From: Tamarix chinensis
Taxonomy: Eukaryota > Streptophyta > Magnoliopsida > Caryophyllales > Tamaricaceae
Direction of reading: 5' to 3'
Assembly (NCBI GenBank): GCA_030549775.1
Contig: CM060175.1
Span: forward strand, 43,031,415-43,095,414
DNA length: 64,000 nucleotides
In this document: one piece after another, positions 48,294-59,410 of the stretch
Numbering within the stretch: position 1 is the stretch's first letter
Layout: every line of letters begins with the position of its first letter
Translations under genes and position numbers: made by a program
Notes under the pieces: model-generated
Databases searched by the model: none
What the model saw: only the letters and a program-made list of their open reading frames with translations
Told to the model about the DNA's origin: nothing

Positions 48294-49259
48294 CCCCCCA
48301 TGATAACCTATATCGAGCCTTCGATTCCATTACCCAGAATTTGACCCTTTTCGCCGCCGACTCTTTAGACGCCTCGTCCGCCGCCTCCGGCTAACTTCGC
48401 CGCCATCCATGGCCACCAAAATCTTCCTTGCACCTCCCTCTAGCTAACCAAACCATTCATCACCCTCGATTCTTCCTGCACAAGTCTCCCCGACTGTGCA
48501 AACTTCCCTTCCCGATCAACCCTTTCTTCCACCTTTACTACCCTTTGAACCACCCTTCGCCACTTTTTCCGTCGCTTCCGCCACTTATTTCACCTCCCAT
48601 TATCTTCTGCAGACCCTCCCCTATCTTCCCCTACCTTTCTTTTTCTCTTTCTCCCTCTCCTCCTCTCTCTTTCTTCTTCTCTCCCATTCGGCCACCACCA
48701 CCACCACCGTGTGCCGCCGCCTTTGGCTGCGCCACCACCTCTATTTTGTCCCTCTCCCTCTGGGCATCTCTGAACACCTCAAATCCCACCTTAATTCTCC
48801 CTATCTTTTTCCCAGCATGCAACTCTTACCCTTTCCTTCCTTTTTCCGGCCACCGCCGCCGCCTCCGTGCACCACCGCCGGTGCCGCCTATTCCCGCCAG
48901 CCTAAGGTTGAACCCTAGACCCTCTCAGCCATTTTCCCTATTTTTATAACCCTTAATTTATTTTATTTCAATTATTTGCATATAAATACCATTATTATTA
49001 TTATAATTATTTACTATTTTTAATATGTATTATTATTATTATTAGTATTAATGTTTTGATTATTATTTTTGTTGAGGGCTGAAGCCCTATTGTATTTTTT
49101 AATTCAATTTTATTATTCTTCTTCTTATTATTTCTATTATAACTATTATTAATATTAATATGTTATTATTTTTATAATTATTATTTTTATTAGTACTATT
49201 TCGAATTAATATTATTATTATTTAATTATTAATATTACAACTACTTTACTATTATTTTT

Positions 49260-49261
49260 GC

Positions 49262-49320
<59 letters not shown>
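49260..49320. repeat. (ATT)n microsatellite core in solo LTR 4
   Basis: Around 20 nearly pure ATT units inside a broader AT triplet field (48960-49400). It corresponds to the (TAA)n field of solo LTR 2 on the opposite strand. Confidence 0.92.
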
Positions 49321-49321
<1 letters not shown>

Positions 49322-49554
49322 TATTACTATCATTATTGTTATTCTTATTAATATTCTCTTTGATATTATTTTTAGTATCATTATTATTATTAGGGTAAGG
49401 TTTTTAACCCTATATTATCAACTTTTATAATATTTCTATTATTTCTATATCTTTAGCAAAGTTAGAATGTTATTAATTTTATTTTATTAGTATGTTATTA
49501 TTTAGTCAAAGCCCTAAGGAGGCATAGGAGCGTGCTCCAAGACCGGTGTCGTTT

Positions 49555-49562
49555 CAGGTAAG
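49555..49562 (+). promoter_or_regulatory. Putative 5' splice site in solo LTR 4
   Basis: CAG|GTAAG follows a conserved GC-rich stretch, GGCATAGGAGCGTGCTCCAAG and ACCGGTGTCG (49531-49550). Solo LTR 2 has the related GATCGTGCTCCAAGCCCGGCG and then CTTAGGTAAG on its strand (19937-19927). Position, exon-like GC content and conservation suggest a donor for an intron that would remove the minisatellites and hairpin arrays from the leader. No acceptor has been fixed. Confidence 0.4.
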
Positions 49563-49845
49563 GGTGTTACTAAGGCCTTTTGTGTGTTTATATACATTAT
49601 GTGCTTCGGATTTTATGTATCATATGTCTATCATCATTATTTATGTTGTATATGGTATGGCATGGAATTGAAGTATGTTTTGTGTGTTTACATGGCATGT
49701 ATACTATGTGTATGTGACGATATGTGTTGTGACCCTCTAAGACATGCATGAGAGGATGTCGATGTGGTTTGTGTGGGAGAAAGGATGAAAAAGGAGGATG
49801 GGGAAATAATTTGACTAAGGGAAGTGAGTTGACTTAATTTAATGG

Positions 49846-50095
49846 TTTTATAAGGAATAATCTAATGTATAGTTTTATGTGGAAGAATATAGTTTATGGT
49901 TTTATGCGGAGAATATAATATATGGTTTTATTTGGGAGAATTTAATTTATGATGTTATATGGGAGAATCGAATTAATGGTGTGTTTGGGAGAATCTAATT
50001 TATGATGTTAATTGGGAGAATCTAATTTATAATGTTATATGGGAGAATCTAATTTGTGGTTATGAATGGAAGAATCTAATCAATTGTATTATATG
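49846..50095 (+). repeat. 27-bp minisatellite in solo LTR 4
   Basis: About nine units close to TATGGGAGAATCTAATTTATGATGTTA (key parts GGGAGAATCTAATTT and ATGATGTTA), with one-base length changes in some units. Confidence 0.85.
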
Positions 50096-50199
50096 GACAA
50101 ATCTTTGGGTTTTCTATGGTTTAAATCTAGGGTTTGGTATGGATGGATCTTTAGTTTTGTGTGGATTGCATTTAGGATTTTGTATGATGGAATCTAGGG

Positions 50200-50520
50200 T
50201 TTACATGGTGGTATTAATGGTTGTATGGTGGTATTAGGGTTACATGGTGTTATTAATGGTCGTATGGTGGTATTAGGGTTTGTATGGTGGTATTAATGGT
50301 TGTATGGTGGTATTAGGGTTGTATGGTGTTATTAATGGTCGTATGGTAGTATTAAGGTTTATATGGTGGTATTAGGGTTTGTATGGTGGTATTAATGGTT
50401 GCATGATGGTATTAGGGTTTGTATGGTGGTATTAGGGTTTGCATGGTGGTATTAATAGTTGCATGGTGGTATTTATGGTCGTATGGAGGTATTAGGGTTT
50501 GTATGGTGGAGTTAGGGTTT
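50200..50520 (+). repeat. 20-bp minisatellite in solo LTR 4
   Basis: About sixteen units of GTATGGTGGTATTAGGGTTT alternating with GTATGGTGGTATTAATGGTT. The alternation of two unit types suggests a 40-bp higher-order period. An open frame at 50419-50604 arises from the repeat. Confidence 0.88.
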
Positions 50521-50729
50521 TGCATGGGAGTTAATGATTATATGGGATTTAGGGTTTGTATGAAAAGTTCGAGAGGTTGCATGGGATGTGTAAAGTTTGT
50601 ATAGGAATGAAGTTTATGTATGAGAGTTTGATTTGGGATTTAAGGAAGGTAATACAAGTGTTATTTGGGTGTTGAACTATTTTGGACGGAAAATAGTATA
50701 TGGAGCCTTATAAGGCTATGGAGGAGATT

Positions 50730-50930
50730 GAATTAGGGGTCGGAGTGATTAACTATGGGTTGTTGTAATTAAATAGGGTTGGAGTAGCTAATTGTGAGTT
50801 GTTGTGGTTAATTAAGGTTTGGAATGGCTAATTATTGTTGTTATGGTAAAATAGGGTTTGGAGTGGTTAACTACGGTTTGGTGTGGACAATTAGGGTTGG
50901 TTGTGGCTAATTAGGGTTTTTGTGTTATCA
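50730..50930 (+). repeat. About 42-bp degenerate tandem repeat in solo LTR 4
   Basis: Four to five diverged units of the type GGTTTGGAGTGGTTAACTA then GGGTTGTTGTGGTTAATTA. It leads into a segment of ordinary sequence before the hairpin arrays. Confidence 0.65.
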
Positions 50931-51080
50931 TGTGTATTTATTGATTAAAGTGTAATTATGATGTTGGAATTTATGATTTGTGATGTGTGATGATTCATGC
51001 ATGTCCAGGGCGAAATCTTTTGAATAAGATACTTAAGACATTAATCACTTAAAGTGGAAGATATTGAGACGAGACCAGCC

Positions 51081-51514
51081 GATCCACCGGTTAGTAATAG
51101 TGGTTAGGGTTTTACCCTATGTGCGACTGATCCACCGGTAATAATAGTGGTTAGGGTTTTACCCTATTGTGACCAATCCACCGTTATTAATAGTGGTTAG
51201 GACATGATGTCCTATATGTGACCGGCCCACCGGTTATAATAGTGGGGGATCCCGATCTCAATGAAAATAAACTAGAGTTTTGCTAAGGCAAATAAAAGAC
51301 ATTAATTACTTACAGTGGAATACTATGCAAGCAGGAACTGAATCGATCCACCGGTTAGGAGTAGTGGTTAGGGTTTTTACCCTATATGTGACCGATCCAC
51401 TAGTTATAATAGTGGTTAGGGTTTGACCCTATTTGTGACCGATTCACCGGTAATAATAGTGGTTGGGGCACGATGCTCCATGTGTGACCGACCCACCGGT
51501 TATAATAGTGGGGT
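51081..51514 (+). repeat. Hairpin arrays in solo LTR 4
   Basis: Array A (51081-51247) and array B (51344-51514), four units each, about 46-47 bp. Each unit is GATCCACCGGTTATAATAGTGG followed by a perfect or near-perfect short hairpin. Stems: TAGGGT/ACCCTA (51105-51119, 51152-51166, 51369-51384, 51417-51431), TAGGACA/TGTCCTA (51198-51214) and TGGGGCA/TGCTCCA with one G-T pair (51464-51480). The last unit of each array lacks the second hairpin and ends in a G run. Arrays are separated by ATTAATTACTTACAGTGG. Confidence 0.92.
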
Positions 51515-52237
51515 GTTCCTATACTCGCATGGGTTCAATAAAAAGCATGGTGTGAAATGAATTATGATAATAAAAAATTAAATAATTAATTCGGACTATA
51601 ATTAGGCCTTTGTACTTTTACCTGGATGGTCATATATATTTATGTTAACATGATTATGCTCTTTTATTCTTATGCATGGTTTATGTGCTTATGTGTTGGC
51701 CTTAGTGCTCGGTTACCTTATTTAGTACGTAGCGTACTGATCACCCGTTTCATGGGTGCTACTCTTTCGCACGAGTAGTATACCCTTCTGACCTTGTGTA
51801 GGTGGGCGAGACATCAGTCGAGGCTGAGTGTTGAGCATGTTTGGCTCAAAGTTCGAGAGAGTTTTGGCCATATTTTAGTCTTTATGCGATTTTATTTCCT
51901 TTTATTATTTCTTTTGTATTGAAGTTATCCTCTTTGATTTATTACTTTGCATTGAGTATTTATCCTCTTTGATTTCGCACTCTTATTTCTATTTTATTAT
52001 GGTTCATAAATGTTTATGCGTACTCTGATTTTAACGTATGGTCTTTCAAATTCTTTTATAAACTATTGGTTGAGTTCAAGGTAAATCTTTTCTTAGCCTT
52101 AGCACTAAGTACTAAAGCGGTCGGAGAGAGCCGGTTTGGTACTAAGTGTGGCGGTAATATTCCCATAATTCACGGGTTTTAATTCGATTACTTCCACTTT
52201 TTAAAAAAAATAGTGAATATTGGGGTGTTACAATAAT

Positions 52238-53111
52238 TCTAGGATTGTAGCTAATGGTCTAAAAGCTAGCGGAGCGGCAACTACACAAATATGTCAAAAT
52301 TTGAGATCAATAACTTGCTAGTCACTCCCCAATTAACAACCAAAGCTCTTTTCCAACAAATTTTTCTACCCATAAAAAAAATTATTTCTTGCTTCCCCAC
52401 ATCACAACTTCAATAAATTCATTCTTCTATTCCTTTCAAAATTTTTTTTTTCCAAAGAAGAGAAATTGAGCTACAACTAGATTATTTTCTTTCATAAGCT
52501 CTACTAAAAATCCTTTTCCTTTTTTTCTCTTTTTCACACCCCTATTCTTACCTCTTTACCTAGCTACATCAAATGGGTGAAACAGTTATCGCTCTCTAAT
52601 TTTAGACTAGGGTAAGGTAATAATTTAGGAATATAACTAGTAAGTAGGTTTGTGATCAAATAAACAAGTCTTAGGATTAAAGAGGTTTAAACAAAGGGGA
52701 ATGAATGTCGTTTGGTAGGCATTTGGCTAATGTAGCTATAAAAAGAAAGCACGTGCCTCAATCTTGTTAATGCATGCATAAATCGTATGTGGTCTCGAAG
52801 TGAATGTATGTAAGTTCTAGTCTCACATATTTGAGGAGAAAACACATAGTTAGAAAACAGTAATACTATATAAAAGATCGATAGTCTATAAAGCTCAAGG
52901 TCTCACTGGCTCTTTGCTACTAACCCTTTTTCTTATGTCTTGATCTAGATGGAAAAATGCATGTTACTGCTAGAGTGTTACAATAATAAGTGGAGTCAAA
53001 TTCCATCAATTGGGGAGTTTATGCTTAAATCAATTTTAAAACATGTTCGTTATACTTTCTCGCAATTCATAGGTCTCAGTAGTGTATGATCAAGCATTGT
53101 AGAAAATTATT
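52238..53111 (-). other. Athila 3' untranslated region, part next to the env-like frame
   Basis: AT-rich and without a recognisable frame. Continues Athila sequence interrupted at 47257. Confidence 0.6.
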
Positions 53112-54630
53112 TCATATTGTCATCATAGGTCTATCATTTCTCAAAACAAACACACTAACAGTAAGCCAAATACAAAAGTGAGAAAGAAAGAAAAAAATAA
53201 CACACCAAAAGAAATGGAAACAAAGAAAAGAAACAGGCATGCCAGAAAGTAGAAAATCCCCCATGCTTAAAGAACAAATTGACAAAAATGTTTGAGTGGG
53301 GTACAAGGGGGGTTAAGCAAGCATAATCATTAAGATAGGGTGGTGGTGGGTAACTATGCTCCAAATACCATTGATACATTTGTTGTACCATGGTTTTCAT
53401 TTGGTTGATGGGAGTGACGGTGTCCAAAAGACTCATAATTTGGGCATCAAGAATATCAAAAAGGTCATCGATATGCAAAAACGGGCATCCCAAGAAGTGT
53501 CGGAGGAAGAAGGGCCCACACCGGTGCCCAAAGAAAAAGGCACTGGGAGAGAAAGCAATGATAGATTGGGCACCTCTTTAGGAAATTCTAGATTGTCATA
53601 TAAGTGGAGGAATAAATTGATTAGGGCAAGGCATAGCAAGAGAAGGTAACTAGTTGGTGTTTCCATTACCTATAAGAGTGGTGAAAGGTTTGTTGGGCAA
53701 TGGATACCACAGCTCCTGATTATAGAATAAATGGAAGTGAAGCCTAACTTGCACAATTAGTTTTATGTATATGTAAGTTGCTAGCCATAGATAAGTTATT
53801 TGGAAGTCAATGGGGATGAAATCTAAATTATATCCAAGCCGGATAGTAATGTACTTGATGATGCCATTGATAACGTTATCACTAGTGAGGTTGGTGCTAA
53901 CCATACTTAGGTGATCGGTGAGATAACACCTTCCATCAAGGGCATCATCCAAGAGCATACATTGTAGTGCAAGGAGCTCTAGCTTTCATACATTCCCTTA
54001 GCTTTCCCCTACTAAAACGTCTCCCAGCTAAAAGCCTTTGGACATATCACAAGGCTGGGTAATGGCTTAATAAGGCCTTAATATGGTGTCTGTTATACGG
54101 CCTAGGAGCATATCTCCTCCTTGGCATGAAGATTTGAGTCCAAAACTCTTGAGGATCCCATAATTATGGTTCCTCGGTAAGTCTCCGACCAATTGGGGGA
54201 GACAAAGTACAGACAAAAATCTTGACAATGAAATTTTTTTGGTTTCAATGAAGAGTCTAAAAAGAATGATGTTTCCTATCAGGTTAAAATAAAATGAATT
54301 GAGGAACTCAAGGGTGAGTCCTTTACTCGTGGGGTACGCATGCATAAAGAAATAGGATAAATCGGCTCTACCGAGAAAATATTCAACATCCTCTTTGATC
54401 CCTAGTGCCTTAAGACATGCTCAATTGATGTATTGATGGGTGTAATGTTTGGAGAAACAAGCCTCTAGTAAAAGTCTTTATCATCAAGGTCGGTAAACAT
54501 AAAATTATAGGGATTAGAAGGTTGGGTATTTGCAGCTTTACCTTTGCCTTTAGCTTGCATTGTTTTGGTCTAGAGGACTCCCCTTCGTGTTCCTCTTGGT
54601 TCATTTTAAATTGCTTCTTCGGTACCATAT
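53112..54630 (-). pseudogene. Athila 3' ORF (env-like position), broken
   Basis: Downstream of integrase on the minus strand, four broken frames follow one another: 54628-54410 (begins MVPKKQFKMNQ, basic), 54345-54067, 53958-53650 and 53493-53155. This is the place where Athila elements carry their third, so-called env-like, frame. A basic start resembling the beginning of that frame and the order of fragments support the assignment, but I see no clear signal peptide or fusion-type features, and its role is not settled even in intact elements. Frameshifts separate the pieces. Confidence 0.6.
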
Positions 54631-56375
54631 TTATGGTCTACCTACAAAAGTAATATTTTGTTAAATTTTGTTCAAAACAAGCACACCCCGTAGATGACAT
54701 TTGAAGCCATTATAACGGAAATCAAAATTGTATGAATTAAAAAAAATTCTAAATTACAAGAATAACATAAAGATGTAAGACAAGAATAAGGGAAAGAAAA
54801 TTCAAATCGGTTGAGACTGCCCATGCGTCAGTGTCCTAAGCCCGTGTAAGTGGAAGTTTGGGGTGATAAGAAGTGATGGTGCATGTGGTGGTGCTGGTGC
54901 ATGTTCTTGTTATGCTGGCACAGGAATGGTGAGGCTGATGCAACAGTGGTGAGGTTGTGAATAGTTAAGGTTAGATGTAATGGAGGTAGGAAGGGAGAAA
55001 ATGAGGATATGTGGATGGTGGTGTAGGTGATGTTGGTGCAGGTGTATGGTGGTGTTGTTGGTCATGTAGTGGTGCATAGGTTGGGGAGTGATAGGGTGCA
55101 AGATGTGCACAGCTGCATTGGCGATGGAAAAAAATAGGGGAGGTGCAGGTAGTGCAAGTAGTGCATGGCTAGGAGTGTAAGGGTGCTATTGGTTATGTGG
55201 TGGTTTAAATGGTGTATGGTCGTGGCGACGGTGGTACTTGAGAGTGCTTCAGGGGAGGAGAGATGAGAGCACAGGCTTTAGGGTTGAAATGGGGGAGACG
55301 ACAGAAAAGAAGGGGAATGGGGGTCACAGGCATACACAAGATTTTTGTGGAGAAAATGGAAGTACACAACCGTGCATGGTCTGCACGCTGGGCAGTGCAA
55401 AGAAGGCTCTGATAGTGCACGAGTGTGTAAGGTCAGCATGGGCAGGTCGTGCGTGAAATTTGATCTCGGCCTAGAGATATAATGATTGGCATGATTTTAT
55501 AGGTTTGGTACAGTCTGATTGTGTGGTATCCCAATTCTTGGCGTTTCTTTTTAATTATAACATCAAGGTTGTGCACGGTCATGCGTTAGGCTATATAACC
55601 CTCTTTTCTTCACATTTTTTGTTCCTTTTCTTCAAATGGTGCCTCTACATCCTATTTCATCCATTTAATAGCTTATAATTGCAATGAGGCTTACCAAAAC
55701 ATTGCAAACAAAAGGTAAACAAAGCCAAAGGGTGAGAGAAACGAAACAACAAACAAAAGAAACACACAAAAACATGGGTTACCTCCTATGGAGTGCTTGT
55801 TTAGGGTCTTTAACTCAATCATGATTTCTTCAATTCAATGGCGGGTTAGGAAGGGTGAAGGTTCCCAACTTCTCAAATTGAGATTCTGTGACATATGGTT
55901 TCAATCTCTAACCATTCACCTTGAAAGTTCCTATGGACTCACTCCATATTTTGATTGCTCCAAATTGATACACCTTGCGCACTTAAAACTGTTCTAACCA
56001 TCTATAGCGCAGCATAGCTGGAAAGAGCTTTATATGGGAGTTAAATAGGAGTAGTAGCTCTCCTTCTATGAATTCTTTATGGAAAATATGTTTATCATAC
56101 CATCTCTTTATTCTTTCTTTGTATATCTTGACATTTTCATAAGCATCTAACCACAACTCACCAAGTTCATTGAGTTAAAGTTTCCTCCACTCTCCCACTT
56201 CCTTCAAATCCATATGAATACTCCTAATAGCCCAATGTGCCTTATATTCCACCTCTACGGGAAAATGACATGACATTCCATAATCTAATTAAAATGGTGT
56301 TGTGCCTATAGGTGTCTTGTAAGCTATTTGATAGGCCCCATGAACATTATCTAGTTTTGAGGACCAATCTTTTCT
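54631..56375 (-). other. Athila spacer between integrase and the 3' ORF
   Basis: No domain seen. Contains GT-rich, TGGTGC-rich stretches (54860-55230) and further CGTGC dyads (for example CCGTGCATGGTCTGCACG near 55371-55388) like those in the LTRs. Open frames on both strands are short and unconserved in appearance. Confidence 0.55.
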
Positions 56376-57100
56376 CTATCTAGACATTGTCTTTTCTAAG
56401 ATTCCTTTTATCTCCTTATTTGTGATCTCCACTTGACCACTCATTTGAGGGTGATAAGGTGTAGCCATTTTGAGAGTCACACCATATTTCCTCAAGAATA
56501 TGCTTAGAACCTTGTTGGCAAAGTGAGATCCCCCATCACTGATCACACCTTTGAGAACTCCAAAATGAGGGAAAATAACCTTTTCAAAAAGCTTGACCAT
56601 TACCCTCACGTCATTTGTCGGAGATGTCAATGCCTCTTCCCATTTTGAGATATAATCCACCGCGACTAAGATGTGCTTGTTGTTGCATGAAGATGGAAAG
56701 GGAGCCATAAAATCGATCCCCACACATCAAACAACTCAACTTCAAAGTTGTTGTTTAATAGCATCTCATACCTTCTTGATATGTTTGTAATTCCTTAACA
56801 GCGATCACATCCTAACACATAACTCCTCAAATCCTTGAAGATTATACGCTAATAAAATCCCGTGAGAAGCACCTTCGTAGCTATCTTGGAGGTGCTTGCA
56901 TGACACCCATATAGTGATGAATGACAATGGGTAATGACATCAAGTACTTTGTCCTTGAGTATGAATCACCAAAAGATCTCACATGTATATCACTTGTAAA
57001 GGCAAGTATCATCCCAATTTTAGTGCTTGACATTTGAAAGGAATTTTTTACGTTACTGGTAAGGCAAGTCTTCTGGTAGTACCCCAAAAATGATATAGTT
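56376..57100 (-). pseudogene. Athila integrase, partly readable
   Basis: The frame 56723-56376 gives 115 readable residues of the integrase core. The three acidic catalytic residues are visible: GIDFMAPF (Asp4), VISDGGSHF (Asp63) and GQVEITN (Glu99), the last two 35 residues apart as in the D,D35E family, along with TPYHPQMSGQ. Upstream, 57087-56881 holds remains of the zinc-binding part (YYQKTCLTSNVKNSFQ; only one cysteine pair member is clear). Frameshifts and stops split it from RNase H and no C-terminal part is readable after 56376, so it is not functional. Confidence 0.83.
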
Positions 57101-57731
57101 TATGAAATTTGCAAACCATGGGACTTGGAGGCTCTCAACAACTAATATATTGTCATTAGGAAATGAGTCATCAAATGGGCTCTCATCTCCTTCTTCTTGG
57201 TTCATCTCTTGCTAAAGTCTAGAAAGGTGATCTACCACTACATTTCAACACCCTTCTTATCCTTTATCTCCAAATAAAACTCTTATCACAGAAGGATTCA
57301 TCAAATCAACCTTGGTTTTACATCCTTCTTGGCTAAGAGATGCCTAAGAGCTACATGGTCTGTGCACATAATAACCTTTGATCCTATAAGATAATACCTG
57401 AATTTATCCAAGGAAAACAACAAAGCTAAGAGCTCCTTCTCAGTTGTGGCATAATTCATCTCAGCATCATCCAGAGTTCAACTAGCATAGTATATGGCCT
57501 ATACCTTCCCTTCTTTTCTTTGCCCAAGTACATCCCTAACAGCATAATCATTAGGATCACACATTACCTCGAAAGGAAGGCTTCAATTGGGGGTTATTAT
57601 TATTGGAGCAATTTTTAAAGCTTCCTTCAACCAGCTAAAAGCATCTAAAAATGACTTATCAATGCAAAAGAAATATCTTTGACAAGTAAATGGGTCATGG
57701 GTTTAGCAATTTTAGAGAAATCCTTAATGAA
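57101..57731 (-). pseudogene. Athila RNase H region, decayed
   Basis: Lies between RT and integrase on the minus strand. Fragments such as [31 protein letters not shown] text are visible in broken form near 57440-57380 (on the plus strand, ctcagttgtggcataatt and ctataagataatacctgaa). No unbroken domain remains. Confidence 0.65.
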
Positions 57732-58500
57732 CTACTTATAAAATATAATCTGACTTAAAAAACTCCTAACTCCTTTGACATTGGTTGAGGGTGGCATTTT
57801 ATTAGTGATATCAATTTTGGCCTTATCAAACTTAATTCCACGATTAGAGGTTAAGTGAACTAAAATAATCCTTTCTTGTACCATAAAATGGCATTTTTCC
57901 AAGTTAAGTGCAAGGTTCACTTCTTTACATCTCTTCAACAATTTAGCAAGATTATCTAGGCAGTCATCAAAAGAATTTATATAAACTAAAAAGTCATCCA
58001 TAAATACCTCCATGATATTTTCAATAAAATAAGAGAATATGGACATTATGCATCATTAGAAAGTGGCTAGAGTACTACACAAGCCAAAAGATATCCTTCT
58101 ATAAGCAAAGGTGCCATACGGGCATGTAAATGTTGTTTTCTCTTAATTACTAGGGTGAATAGGGATTTGCAAGAATATCAAATACCCGTCTGGATAGAAA
58201 AAAAATGAGAGTGTCTGGCCAACCTCTCTAACATATGATCAATAAATGGAAGGGGAAAGTGATCTTTTTGGGTGGCTTTGGTTGACTTCCTATAATCAAT
58301 GCACATACACCATCCGATAACTGTTCTTGTAGGAATAAGTTCATTTTGCTCATTCCGTATGACAGTCATGCCTCCCTTCTTAGGCACTACTTGCACTAAG
58401 CTCACCCACTTACTATCTGAGAAAGGATAAATGATCCGTGCATCAAGTAACTTAAGTACCTCCTTTTTAACGACCTCTTTCATGTTTTGGTTCAACCTCC
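57732..58500 (-). pseudogene. Athila reverse transcriptase, two frames
   Basis: First frame 58495-58178: ARIIYPFSDSKWVSLVQVV, PKKGGMTVIRNEQNELIPTR, TVIGWCMCIDYRKSTKA and FPLPFIDHMLERL. The long insertion between the PKKGG motif and the IDYRK motif is typical of Athila. Second frame 58046-57732: EVFMDDFLVYINSFDDCLDNL keeps the catalytic Asp-Asp, followed by NLEKCHFMVQE. About 130 bp with frameshifts and stops separate them. This is the best preserved enzyme in the window. Confidence 0.88.
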
Positions 58501-59410
58501 TTTGATGTTTAGTAGAGGATTTATACCCTTCTTCTAATACGATTCACTACATGCAAAAGGAAGGATTAATGCGTTTGATGTCATCAATAGAGTAACATAT
58601 GGCATCTTTATGCAGCCTAAGGACTTCAAGTAATTTTTCAATTGCTTCTTGACTCAAGCTAGCATTCACAATAATAGGATATTCACCATTGGAGTCTAGG
58701 AATTCATATTTGAGTGAGGAAGGGAGGGGATCTCTACCTTAGGTGCAGCATTTTCTTTACATACTGAGTTATGCAACTCCCTCTCAATCTTAGCCACCAA
58801 TTTATGTTCTTTTGCATCAATAGGGTTTTCTTCAAGCATGGTGGCATATGCAACCACCTCCTTATCACCATCATCAAGTACTCCATTTTTAATCAAGCAT
58901 TTCTCTAGTGGAACACTTGAAATCAAGTTAGCAAAGTCTTCTCAAATCATTTTATCCACTGTATCAATCCTACAGCAAGTATCATTAATCAATGCAAATT
59001 TTATTGTAGTGGGTAAATCAAAATCTACTTTCTTGTCCCTAATATTGATAGAGATTTTTCACATCAATTACTGCTCCCACAATAACCAGGAAAGGTCTTC
59101 CCAATATGATAGGGATTTGTGCATCCTCCTTTATCTTAAGAATAACAAAATCAACAAGAACATATAACTTACTGACCTAGTTAGGCACATCTTCCAATAT
59201 ACATGTCAGATGTTTTATCGACCGATCTGCTAATTAGAGGTAAATGGTGGTGGGTTTTAAATCTCCCATCTGCAATTTCTTACAAATAGAAAGAGGCATT
59301 AGACTAGCACTAGCCTTAAGATCACAAAGAGCATGGTTAATAAATATATCACCAATAATATAAGGAATAGAAAATGATTCGGGGCCTTTAAGCTTGGGTG
59401 GGAGCTTATT
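58501..59410 (-). pseudogene. Athila protease region, decayed
   Basis: Between the gag C-terminal frame and RT. The minus strand has ADRSIKHLTCILEDVPN-like text near 59230-59180 and VSSSIGDSDLVK-like traces broken by stops, and a 76-codon frame (58926-58696) in the protease-RT linker. I could not read an unbroken D-x-G site, so the assignment rests mainly on position. Confidence 0.55.

Larger units (their letters stand above)
47258..52232 (+). mobile_element. Solo LTR 4, 4,975 bp, plus strand, TSD ATAAT
   Basis: Starts TGAAATGCCCTGAAAA and ends TTGGGGTGTTACA, flanked by ATAAT at 47253-47257 and 52233-52237. It is the clearest copy of the family. Layout: AT-rich 47258-47690; pyrimidine tract 47690-47760; CpG-rich promoter 47760-48280; TATAAATA 48286-48293; CpG-rich leader 48300-48915; (ATT)n field 48960-49400; splice-donor-like CAGGTAAG 49555-49562; 27-bp, 20-bp and about 42-bp minisatellites 49846-50930; hairpin arrays 51081-51514; conserved tail 52078-52232 with GTACTAAGTGTGGCGGTAAT. 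No PBS or pol is present. Proline-rich open frames in the leader (48428-48949, 48496-48918) are not shared in frame with solo LTR 2 and are not called genes. Confidence 0.93.

Noticed and set aside
51081..51514. CRISPR-like array of repeats
   Set aside because: Plant retrotransposon context, and the 'spacers' are themselves related hairpins; no cas genes.
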